This document shows positions 1 to 8,824 of a stretch of 18,712 nt of DNA, in pieces; position 1 is the stretch's first letter, and every line of letters starts with the position of its first letter. This stretch comes from AA29 sp041481445 (lineage in GTDB: Bacteria > Acidobacteriota > Vicinamibacteria > Fen-336), in contig JBGPBV010000133.1 of assembly GCA_041481445.1 (NCBI GenBank), forward strand, positions 1-18,712, read 5' to 3'. The notes beneath the pieces are model-generated. The model made no database searches. It had not been told where the DNA came from and saw only the letters and a list, made by a program, of their open reading frames with translations. Both the position numbers and the translations under genes were made by a program.

Positions 1-1088
<1,088 letters not shown>

Positions 1089-1094
1089 GGCCGG

Positions 1095-2699
<1,605 letters not shown>

Positions 2700-2702
<3 letters not shown>

Positions 2703-2738
2703 TGTGAATCTCCTACGCCCGGCGCCGGCGTCACATCA
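2700..2738. repeat. Inverted repeat TGATGTGA/TCACATCA at the activator stop codon
   Basis: Perfect 8-bp arms at 2700-2707 and 2731-2738. The 23-base interior holds a second GC-rich near-palindrome (CGCC at 2716-2719 with GGCG at 2727-2730). The left arm begins with the TGA stop of the activator gene. As RNA this can fold into a stacked hairpin just after translation ends, so it may be a terminator or 3'-end stabiliser. No T-run follows, so a standard intrinsic terminator is not well supported. Confidence 0.45.
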
Positions 2739-2770
2739 GGGGAGTGGCGAGGGGTAGATGTTCACGCCGT

Positions 2771-2786
2771 TCGAGCCCGGGCTCGA
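2771..2786. repeat. 16-bp perfect palindrome TCGAGCCCGGGCTCGA
   Basis: The sequence equals its own reverse complement over 16 bases. On the plus strand it is followed by TGGTTT, only a weak echo of a terminator tail. It may end the glnA-activator transcript or be a protein-binding site; the sequence alone does not decide. Confidence 0.4.
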
Positions 2787-2919
2787 TGGTTTCGGGCTCG
2801 GTGTCGGCGACGCTTGACTTGACGTCATACGCGGAGAATCGAGCGGCGCGGCGGTCGGCGGTCCGAACGCGACGAGAAACGCCGAGCCCAAGATCGCTCT
2901 TGCGGTATTTCGACAGAAT

Positions 2920-2941
2920 GAACTCGGTCCGGACCGAGTTC
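2920..2941. terminator. 22-bp perfect palindrome, possible end of the aldolase operon
   Basis: Bases 2920-2941 are an exact 22-bp palindrome (arms GAACTCGGTCC and GGACCGAGTTC) with no central spacer. It lies 32 bases past the TAG of the aldolase gene, where a terminator of the minus-strand operon would be expected. On the minus strand the next bases are ATTCTGTC, a poor U-tract. The perfect symmetry could equally mark an operator for a dimeric regulator. The palindrome is certain; its role is not. Confidence 0.4.
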
Positions 2942-2973
2942 GTCGCAGGAGCACAGGCGCGATCACGCCGGCG

Positions 2974-3747
2974 CTATCGCGCGAAACGCGCGCGGAGCTG
3001 CTCGACCGCGTTGCGCAGGACGCCGATGTCGCTGCCGACGGCCACGTAGCTGAAGCCCATCTCCAGGTAGCGGCGGGCGTCCTCCTCGACCGGGGCCAGG
3101 ATGCCGATGGGTTTTCCGGCCTTGCGCGCGCGGGCGCAGGCGTCCGTGAACGCGGCGATGGCCTCCGGATGCCGGTTGTTGCCCAGGTAACCGAGGTCGC
3201 CGGCCAGGTCGGAGGGGCCGATGAAGAGGCCGTCCACGCCCTCCACGGCCGCGATGGCCCCGAGCTCGGCCAGGGCCCGGCGCGTCTCGATCTGGACGAG
3301 CACGCACATCTCGCGGTTGGCCTGCACGTGGTAGTCCTTCACCCGGCCGTAGCGGTTCGCGCGATGGACGACGGCCACGCCGCGGACGCCCTCGGGTGGA
3401 TAACGAGTGGCCGCCACCGCCCGGCGCGCCTCCTCCGCCGACTGGACGTAGGGCACAAGGAGCGTCTGCACGCCGAGGTCGAGCAGCCTCTTGATGATCA
3501 CGACGTCGTTCCAGGCCGGGCGCACGATCGGGGTGACGCCCGTGCCCTCGAGGGCCCGGAGCTGGTCGAGGACCATGGGCAGCTCGGTGGGGGAGTGCTC
3601 GGTGTCGATGAGGAGCCAGTCGAAGCCGGCGCCGCCCAGGATCTCGGCCGCGGTGCCGGTGCCGAGGCTGGTCCACAGGCCGATCTGCGTGCGGCCTTCG
3701 GCCAGCGCACGCTTGAAGGCGTTGACGGGAAGGGTCGCCGCGCTCAA
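2974..3747 (-). CDS. HpcH/HpaI-family class II pyruvate aldolase
   Basis: 257-residue metal-dependent aldolase of the HpcH/HpaI (2,4-dihydroxyhept-2-enedioate / 2-keto-3-deoxy-rhamnonate) family. It cleaves 2-keto-3-deoxy acids to pyruvate plus an aldehyde. Family residues are in place: catalytic His51 in DTEHSP, Arg76 in IVRPAW, and metal ligands Glu154 (QIETRRAL) and Asp180 (GPSDLAGDLG). The length matches the family (250-270). The start is a TTG (3745-3747) that overlaps the TGA of the upstream dehydratase as TTGA, with GGAG five bases upstream; no ATG or GTG fits before conserved sequence. It is the last gene of the minus operon, directly behind a sugar-acid dehydratase, so a 2-keto-3-deoxy-galactonate, -fuconate or -arabinonate is a plausible substrate. 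Substrate choice is inference; the family is clear. Confidence 0.9.
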   Translation of the reverse strand: MSAATLPVNAFKRALAEGRTQIGLWTSLGTGTAAEILGGAGFDWLLIDTEHSPTELPMVLDQLRALEGTGVTPIVRPAWNDVVIIKRLLDLGVQTLLVPYVQSAEEARRAVAATRYPPEGVRGVAVVHRANRYGRVKDYHVQANREMCVLVQIETRRALAELGAIAAVEGVDGLFIGPSDLAGDLGYLGNNRHPEAIAAFTDACARARKAGKPIGILAPVEEDARRYLEMGFSYVAVGSDIGVLRNAVEQLRARFAR

Positions 3748-5477
3748 TGGATCTCCGGCTCCGGGAGGGGCGCCGTGCCTTCCAGGAAGTCGAAGTCGCA
3801 GCCCTTGTCGGCCTGGGTCACGTGCTGCGCGTAGAGCGCGGTCCAGCCGCGCGGGTAGGGGAACTCCGCGCGCGTCCAGCCGGAGCGGCGGCGCGCCATC
3901 TCCTCCTCGGACACGCGCAGGTCGAGGCGGCGGCCGGGCACGTCCAGCTCGATGAGGTCTCCGTCGCGCACGAAGGCGAGGGGTCCGCCCACGAACGACT
4001 CCGGCGCCACGTGCAGGACGCAGGCGCCGTAGCTCGTCCCGCTCATGCGCGCGTCGGAGACGCGCACCATGTCGCGCACGCCCTGCTCGAGCAGCTTCTT
4101 CGGGATGGGCAGCATGCCCCACTCCGGCATGCCGGGCGCGCCGAGGGGTCCCGCCTTCTGGAGGACGAGCACGGAGTCGGCGGTGACGGGCAGCGCGGGA
4201 TCGTCGATGCGATGGTCGAGGTCGTTGTAGTCCTTGAAGACGATCGCCGGCCCGACGTGGCGCAGCAGCCGCGGCTCGCAGGCGGTGTGCTTGATGACGG
4301 CACCATTCGGGGCCAGGCTCCCGCGCAGCACCGCCACCCCGCCCTCCGCGCTCAGGGGACGCGCCCGGGGAAGGATCACGTCCTCGTCGTAGACCTCCGC
4401 CCCCGCGATGTTCTCGCCCAGCGTCCGCCCGTTCACGGTCATCGCGTCCGCGTGCAGGAGGTCGGCGATGCGCGCCATCGAGGCGCGCAGGCCGCCCGCG
4501 TAGAAGAAGTCCTCCATCAGGTACTTCCCCGACGGGCGGATGTTGCCGACCACGGGCGTGCGGCGGGAGAGGGCGTCGAAGCGGTCGAGGTCGAGGGGCA
4601 CGCCCGCGCGCCCCGCCATCGCGATCAGGTGGACGATCGCGTTGGTCGAGCCGCCGAGCGACATCGTGACCGTGACCGCGTTCTCGAAGGCCTCGCTCGT
4701 CATCACGTCGCGCGGCTTGAGGTCCTCCCACACCATCTCGACGATGCGCCGGCCGCTGTCCGAGGCCAGCCGCGGGTGGTTGGCGTCGGCGGCGGGGATC
4801 GAGGAGCCGCCGGGCAGCATCAGGCCCAGGGCCTCCGCCGCCGCCGCCATCGTGGAGGCCGTGCCCATGGTCATGCAGGTGCCGAACGAGCGCGCGATGC
4901 CGTTCTCGATCTCGCTCCACGCGCAGTCGTCGATGTTGCCCGCGCGCTTCTCCGCCCAGTACTTCCAGACGTCGCTGCCGCTGCCGAGGACCTGGCCCCG
5001 CCAGTTGCCGCGCAGCATGGGCCCCGCGCAGACGAAGATCGCGGGCAGGTTCGCGCTGGTGGCGCCCATGATGAGGCCGGGCACCGTCTTGTCGCACCCG
5101 CCGAGGAGGACCACGCCGTCCACGGGGTTGGCGCGGATGATCTCCTCGGTCTCCATGGCGAGCAGGTTCCGGTAGAGCATCGTGGTGGGCTTCATGTAGG
5201 TCTCGCCCACGGACAGGACGGGCATCTCCAGCGGGAAGCCCCCGGCCTGCCAGACGCCGCGCTTGACCTCCTCCGCGCGCATCCGGAAGTGCGTGTGGCA
5301 GGAGTTGGCGTCGCTCCAGGTGTTCAGGATGCCGATCACGGGCCGGCCCTGGAACTCCGTCTCCGCGAAGCCGGCCTGCTTGGTGCGCGAGCGGTGGGTG
5401 AACGACCGGAGGTCCGGCCGCGCGAACCAGCGCGCGCTGCGGAGATCCGCGGATGTCTTGTGGCGGGCCGCGGTCAA
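3744..5477 (-). CDS. IlvD/Edd-family sugar-acid dehydratase (L-arabinonate/D-galactonate type)
   Basis: 577-residue [2Fe-2S] dehydratase that removes water from an aldonic acid to give a 2-keto-3-deoxy acid. The three cluster cysteines are Cys60 (ANSCHTH), Cys128 (GGCDKT) and Cys201 (FGTCMTMGTAST). Lys130, just after Cys128-Asp129, matches the lysine that is carbamylated and binds Mg2+ in characterised members. ARMSGTSYG carries the active-site serine region, and the end QADKGCDFDFLEG is typical of pentonate/L-arabinonate dehydratases, not branched-chain IlvD. From memory, these positions are one off the Cys59/127/200 of the Rhizobium L-arabinonate dehydratase, which also takes D-fuconate and D-galactonate. 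The start is a TTG (5475-5477) overlapping the upstream TGA; it places the LRSARWF...DLRSFTHRS opening where the family has it. The longer open frame upstream overlaps the lyase gene and has no homology. Exact substrate unproven. Confidence 0.92.
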   Translation of the reverse strand: MTAARHKTSADLRSARWFARPDLRSFTHRSRTKQAGFAETEFQGRPVIGILNTWSDANSCHTHFRMRAEEVKRGVWQAGGFPLEMPVLSVGETYMKPTTMLYRNLLAMETEEIIRANPVDGVVLLGGCDKTVPGLIMGATSANLPAIFVCAGPMLRGNWRGQVLGSGSDVWKYWAEKRAGNIDDCAWSEIENGIARSFGTCMTMGTASTMAAAAEALGLMLPGGSSIPAADANHPRLASDSGRRIVEMVWEDLKPRDVMTSEAFENAVTVTMSLGGSTNAIVHLIAMAGRAGVPLDLDRFDALSRRTPVVGNIRPSGKYLMEDFFYAGGLRASMARIADLLHADAMTVNGRTLGENIAGAEVYDEDVILPRARPLSAEGGVAVLRGSLAPNGAVIKHTACEPRLLRHVGPAIVFKDYNDLDHRIDDPALPVTADSVLVLQKAGPLGAPGMPEWGMLPIPKKLLEQGVRDMVRVSDARMSGTSYGACVLHVAPESFVGGPLAFVRDGDLIELDVPGRRLDLRVSEEEMARRRSGWTRAEFPYPRGWTALYAQHVTQADKGCDFDFLEGTAPLPEPEIH

Positions 5478-6448
5478 TGCCGAGAACCCTGCGCCGGCTC
5501 CGGCTGGCCGGCGGGCGTGTGGTCGCGCGCCACGAGCGCCCGCGCCAAAGGCTCCAGCTCGCGCCGCTGCGCGTCCGAGATCGCGGTCACGAACGGCGGG
5601 ATGGGGCCGGTGGTGGCGATGCCGGCGAGCTCGGTGGCCGCGTGGAGGACGCGCGCGGGACCCCAGGCGTCCCGCTGGTCCTCGAGGGGCATGAACGCGC
5701 CGCGGATCTCTTCCGCGCGCGGCCAGTCCCGTTTCGCGCAGGCGTCGAGCAGCGCGTTCGTGAGGGCGGGGGCGAGACAGCCGGAGCCGGTCGTGAACCC
5801 GGGAAGATCGAACGTCCTCCGGTGCGCGACCGCGGGGCGCTCGCCCATGCCGCTGATCACGTAGCGCCGGTCGATACGCTCGAGCAGGGCCTTCAGGTAC
5901 GGGTCGTCCAGCGGGTCCTTTCGCACCACGGCGTACTTGATGCCGACGCACACGCCGTCACGCACCAGGCGGCTGACGGCCTCGAGGCCGGCGGTCTGGT
6001 CCGCGCCGAACGCGCCTTCCTCCTTGAGGTACAGGATGAGCCCGAGAGAGGCGGCGTCCGCGATCTCGCGCAGCCCGGCTTCCAGGCCCAGGGCGTCGCG
6101 CGGATCGCCGCAAGGCAGGGCCATCGCGCAGGGGAACCGGTGGCGGCGGAGCAGCGGCGCCTGGTCGAGGGCGCGACCGAACGACGGGCCCACGCTCGGG
6201 ATCGCCCAGTGGTCCTCCGGGAAGCCGGCCATCCAGCCGAGCAGCTCCTCGTACTCCGCGAGCGTCACGTGGTAGAGGAACGCGTTGCCCCCGTAGAGGA
6301 AGCGGCGCAGGCCGCCCGCGGCCATGTGGCGGAGGATGCGGCCGTTCTGCTCGAGGTCGAGCGTGCGCCGGGCGTCGGCGCGGCGGGCCAGCGGGGGGAC
6401 CGCGAACACCCCGCGGAGGTCGTCGGGACGGAGAGGGCTCGTCTTCAT
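5474..6448 (-). CDS. DapA-family (dihydrodipicolinate synthase/NAL superfamily) lyase or dehydratase
   Basis: 324-residue TIM-barrel Schiff-base enzyme. The catalytic lysine is Lys171 in VGIKYAVVRKD and the proton-relay tyrosine is Tyr140 in LILYLKEEG. A glycine-rich GSGCLAP (221-227) fits the late barrel loop. The usual substrate-carboxylate loop GTTGE is replaced by YGGNAFLY (about 52-59), so this is not a lysine-pathway DapA. Superfamily members with sugar-acid roles include 2-keto-3-deoxygluconate aldolase, 5-dehydro-4-deoxyglucarate dehydratase and L-2-keto-3-deoxyarabonate dehydratase. Its place between the repressor and an aldonate dehydratase suggests it acts on the 2-keto-3-deoxy acid made next door. 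The ATG at 6448 overlaps the repressor stop as ATGA. Family certain, reaction unknown. Confidence 0.85.
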   Translation of the reverse strand: MKTSPLRPDDLRGVFAVPPLARRADARRTLDLEQNGRILRHMAAGGLRRFLYGGNAFLYHVTLAEYEELLGWMAGFPEDHWAIPSVGPSFGRALDQAPLLRRHRFPCAMALPCGDPRDALGLEAGLREIADAASLGLILYLKEEGAFGADQTAGLEAVSRLVRDGVCVGIKYAVVRKDPLDDPYLKALLERIDRRYVISGMGERPAVAHRRTFDLPGFTTGSGCLAPALTNALLDACAKRDWPRAEEIRGAFMPLEDQRDAWGPARVLHAATELAGIATTGPIPPFVTAISDAQRRELEPLARALVARDHTPAGQPEPAQGSRH

Positions 6449-7497
6449 CGATCAGGGCTCGCTTCTGGCGCCGGACCCGTCGACCCGCGCGCCACGAAAT
6501 AGGTGGGGACCATCCCCGGAACGGCCGTTTCCGCGTCGTCCTCGAGGCTCTGGAGCAGGGCGGCGGTGGCGCCGCGGGCCAGCTCGTCGCGAGGGAGGCA
6601 TACCGTCGACAGCGGCGGGTCGGAGAGGCTGGCGAACGCGATGTCGTCGAAGCCGACCACCGAGAGGTCGCGGGGGATCGAGAGCCCCTGGGCGCGGCAG
6701 GCCTTCACCACCCCCAGGGCCATGAGGTCGTTGGCGGCCAGGACGGCGGTCGGCGGCGGCCGCGAGGCGAGGATCTCCCCCCCCGCGCGCAGCCCGCTCT
6801 CGAGCCGGAAGTCGCCCTCGTACACGCGCGGCTTCGCGGCCGGCCCGATGTGGCGCGCGGCCGCTCTCTGGAAGGCCTGGAGGCGCTTGGCCGCGGAGAT
6901 CAGGAGAGGCGGACCCCCGACGTAGGCCAGCTCGCGATGCCCGAGAAGGGCCAGATGATGGACGGCCTCGTCGATGCCCCGCGCGTAGTCCACGGAGACG
7001 GTGCGGGTGCGCGGGCCCGTCACTTCGAGGTCCAGGAACACGAGCGGCACCCGCCGGCGGGCCAGCCCCGCCACCAGGGGAAGGTCCACCTCGCTGGCCA
7101 TGACGATCACGCCGGCCACGTCGCGCTCCAGGAAGCGCCGCACCGACTTGCCCAGCCGCTCGTGGTCGTAGTCGGTCTCCGCCACGATGACCTCGAAGCC
7201 GCGCTGGAAGGCGTCGCGCTCGATGGCCTTGACCAGCTCCGGGAAGAACGGGTTCGCGATGTCGGAGACGAGGAGGCCGATCTGGTCGCTGCGGCCCAGG
7301 GCCAGCGTCCGCGCGTACGCGTTCGGGTAGTAGTGGAGCTTGTTGACCGCGCGCATCACGCGGCGCCGCGTGGCGTCGGAGACGGCGCCCGTCTCGTTGA
7401 TGGTGCGGGAGACCGTGGCCGTCGAGACGCAGGCCAGCCGGGCCACGTCCCCCAGGCGGGTCGCAGCCCGCGCCGCCCGCGGCCGCGCGCGCGTCAT
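6445..7497 (-). CDS. LacI/GalR-family transcriptional repressor
   Basis: 350 residues from the chosen start. An N-terminal LacI helix-turn-helix (about 14-34, RLGDVARLACVSTATVSRTIN) is followed by the hinge region YYPNAYARTLALG (about 56-68). The periplasmic-binding-protein-like effector domain runs from QIGLLVSDIANPFFPEL to the C terminus, with the typical NDLMALGV and GFDDIAFASLSDPPLSTV segments. An in-frame ATG at 7524 would add nine residues. The ATG at 7497 is preferred because GAGG (7504-7507) sits six bases upstream, while 7524 has no ribosome site and lies almost on the predicted transcription start. It is the first gene of the minus operon and is divergent from galT; a LacI-type operator lies between them. 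It probably represses both operons until a sugar or sugar acid binds. The inducer is unknown. Confidence 0.92.
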   Translation of the reverse strand: MTRARPRAARAATRLGDVARLACVSTATVSRTINETGAVSDATRRRVMRAVNKLHYYPNAYARTLALGRSDQIGLLVSDIANPFFPELVKAIERDAFQRGFEVIVAETDYDHERLGKSVRRFLERDVAGVIVMASEVDLPLVAGLARRRVPLVFLDLEVTGPRTRTVSVDYARGIDEAVHHLALLGHRELAYVGGPPLLISAAKRLQAFQRAAARHIGPAAKPRVYEGDFRLESGLRAGGEILASRPPPTAVLAANDLMALGVVKACRAQGLSIPRDLSVVGFDDIAFASLSDPPLSTVCLPRDELARGATAALLQSLEDDAETAVPGMVPTYFVARGSTGPAPEASPDR

Positions 7498-7503
7498 CCG
7501 CGT

Positions 7504-7507
7504 CCTC
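7504..7507 (-). promoter_or_regulatory. Ribosome binding site GAGG deciding the repressor start
   Basis: On the minus strand GAGG is followed by six bases and then ATG at 7497. The in-frame ATG at 7524 is preceded by a C/T-rich stretch (CTCTCCCCGAC) without any Shine-Dalgarno match. Confidence 0.5.
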
Positions 7508-7533
7508 GCGCGGAAGGTGGCCATGTCGGGGAG

Positions 7534-7563
7534 AGGTTAGGTTCGGGGCCCCGGGGCTGTCAA
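7534..7563 (-). promoter_or_regulatory. Candidate sigma-70-type promoter of the repressor operon
   Basis: On the minus strand TTGACA (7563-7558) is followed, after an 18-base GC-rich spacer, by TAACCT (7539-7534). The -35 box is perfect; the -10 keeps the first, second and last consensus bases. Transcription would begin near 7527, leaving a leader of about 30 bases before the ATG at 7497. Confidence 0.4.
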
Positions 7564-7570
7564 CGCGTCT

Positions 7571-7599
7571 TTGACAAGGGCGCCTCTATGGTTTAGCGT
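7571..7599 (+). promoter_or_regulatory. Candidate sigma-70-type promoter of the galT transport operon
   Basis: TTGACA (7571-7576), a 17-base spacer and TAGCGT (7594-7599). The -35 is perfect and the -10 keeps T1, A2 and T6. The start site would fall near 7606, about 60 bases before the galT GTG. The -35 box lies seven bases from the opposing -35 (TGTCAA, 7558-7563), so the two promoters are back to back. Confidence 0.5.
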
Positions 7600-7622
7600 T
7601 CCCGAAACAGAAGCGACGGCGT

Positions 7623-7636
7623 TGTAAGCGATTACA
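7623..7636. promoter_or_regulatory. LacI-family operator TGTAAGCGATTACA
   Basis: A 14-bp near-perfect palindrome with TGTAA/TTACA arms around a central CG, matching the general LacI/GalR operator pattern TGTAANCGNTTACA. It lies in the only intergenic space of the divergent sugar operons, just downstream of the predicted galT start site, where a bound repressor would block transcription. The adjacent LacI-family gene is the obvious candidate to bind it. Confidence 0.75.
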
Positions 7637-7666
7637 GGACGGCGGCCCGGACGAGGTCGGGGAAGA

Positions 7667-8824
7667 GTGTCGACACCGCGCCATTCCCATCGTCGCTACA
7701 ATCCGTTGCTGGACGAGTGGGTGCTCGTGTCCCCGGGCCGGCTCGAGCGGCCCTGGCAGGGGCAGACGGAGCGGCCGCGTCCGGAGGACCTGCCCGCCTA
7801 CGATCCCGAATGCGCGCTCTGCCCCGGGAACAAGCGCGCCAAGGGCGAGCGCAATCCTCCGTACACCGCGACCTTCTCGTTCGAGAACGACTTCCCGGCC
7901 CTGAGCCCGGCCGCCGACCCCGCCCCCGCGGGCCGCGAGGCGCTCCTGCGCTCGCAGCCGGAATCGGGAGCCTGCCGCGTCGTGTGCTTCTCGCCGCGCC
8001 ACGACCTGACCATCGCCGGCATGTCGAACCGCGAGATCCGCGCCGTGGTCGACTCCTGGGCGGAGGAGACGGGGAGGCTGGCCGCGCGCGAGGGCATCAC
8101 CCACGTCCAGGTCTTCGAGAACAAGGGCGCGATGATGGGCGCCAGCAACCCGCATCCGCATTGCCAGATCTGGGCCACCCAGCACCTCCCGACGGGGGCC
8201 CAGCGCCGGATGGGCGCCCAGCGGCGCTACCACCACGACAACGGGCGCGACCTGCTCGGCGACTACCTCTCGCGCGAGCGCGTGGAGGGCGCGCGCATCG
8301 TCTGCGCCAACGACCACTGGGCGGTGCTCGTGCCCTTCTGGGCGGCCTGGCCCTTCGAGACGCTGGTGATCCCCGCGCGCGTGGTCGGCCACCTCTCGCA
8401 GCTCTTCTCGGACGAGCGGGACGCCCTGGCCGACATCCTCGGCCGTCTCAACCGGCGCTACGACAACCTCTTCGGCGTCTCCTTCCCGTACTCGATGGCC
8501 TGGCACGGGCAGCCCATGGACGGCCATTCGCATCCCTACTGGCGGCTGCACGCGAGCTACTTCCCGCCCCTGCTGCGCTCGGCCACCGTCCGCAAGTTCG
8601 TGGTCGGCTACGAGCTGGCGGCGGAGGCCCAGCGCGACTTCACGCCCGAGGACGCGGCGGCGCGCCTGCGGGCGGCGCTGGACGGCGCGATCGCCGGGTC
8701 GTGGCTGGCCACGCGCGGGGCCGTGGACGGGCGGGCGCGGGGTGCCGCCGAGCCGCCCGAGCGAGGGCCCGCCGAGCCGTCCGTACGGAGCGCCTCCGAG
8801 CCCGGCAACGGGCGCAGCGGCTGA
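7667..8824 (+). CDS. galT: Galactose-1-phosphate uridylyltransferase
   Basis: Exchanges UMP between UDP-glucose and galactose-1-phosphate in the Leloir pathway. The 385 residues carry the zinc pair Cys49/Cys52 (CALCPGN), His112, and the HIT-type active site NPHPH (161-165), with His165 as the nucleotide-accepting histidine. The C-terminal signature LLRSATVRKFVVGYELAAEAQRD is intact. The start is GTG 7667, with GAGG at 7653-7656 ten bases upstream and a purine-rich GGGGAAGA directly before it. Two oddities: the second, structural metal site of the E. coli enzyme seems lost (LHAS where LHAH is usual, and Arg181 in place of the ligand glutamate), and about 35 extra low-complexity residues rich in Ala, Glu, Pro and Gly follow the family's normal end near 350. 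First gene of the plus operon; its TGA overlaps the permease ATG by one base. Confidence 0.95.
   Translation: MSTPRHSHRRYNPLLDEWVLVSPGRLERPWQGQTERPRPEDLPAYDPECALCPGNKRAKGERNPPYTATFSFENDFPALSPAADPAPAGREALLRSQPESGACRVVCFSPRHDLTIAGMSNREIRAVVDSWAEETGRLAAREGITHVQVFENKGAMMGASNPHPHCQIWATQHLPTGAQRRMGAQRRYHHDNGRDLLGDYLSRERVEGARIVCANDHWAVLVPFWAAWPFETLVIPARVVGHLSQLFSDERDALADILGRLNRRYDNLFGVSFPYSMAWHGQPMDGHSHPYWRLHASYFPPLLRSATVRKFVVGYELAAEAQRDFTPEDAAARLRAALDGAIAGSWLATRGAVDGRARGAAEPPERGPAEPSVRSASEPGNGRSG

Larger units (their letters stand above)
2739..2973. other. Gene-free convergent intergenic interval
   Basis: Together with the repeat before it, this separates the convergent activator (plus) and aldolase (minus) genes. 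Short open frames exist on both strands, but none has a convincing ribosome site, GC3 pattern or recognisable product. The interval looks less GC-biased than the flanking genes. It holds two further perfect palindromes, at 2771-2786 and 2920-2941. Confidence 0.6.

Noticed and set aside
2703..2735. TGTGA...TCACA as a CRP-type site
   Set aside because: The half-sites are 23 bases apart, not six, and lie at a gene end with no promoter next to them.
2814..2842. Tandem TTGACTTGACG as a promoter -35
   Set aside because: No acceptable -10 at 16-18 bases and no gene starts downstream on that strand.
3747..5864. Long plus-strand open frame opposite the dehydratase and lyase genes
   Set aside because: His/Arg/Ala/Val-rich antisense shadow with no recognisable motif; the minus strand carries conserved catalytic residues throughout.
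5478..5951. N-terminal extension of the dehydratase frame up to an ATG at 5951
   Set aside because: The added sequence is Arg/Ala/Pro-rich, overlaps the lyase gene in another frame and has no family similarity. The TTG at 5477 gives the normal length and coupling.
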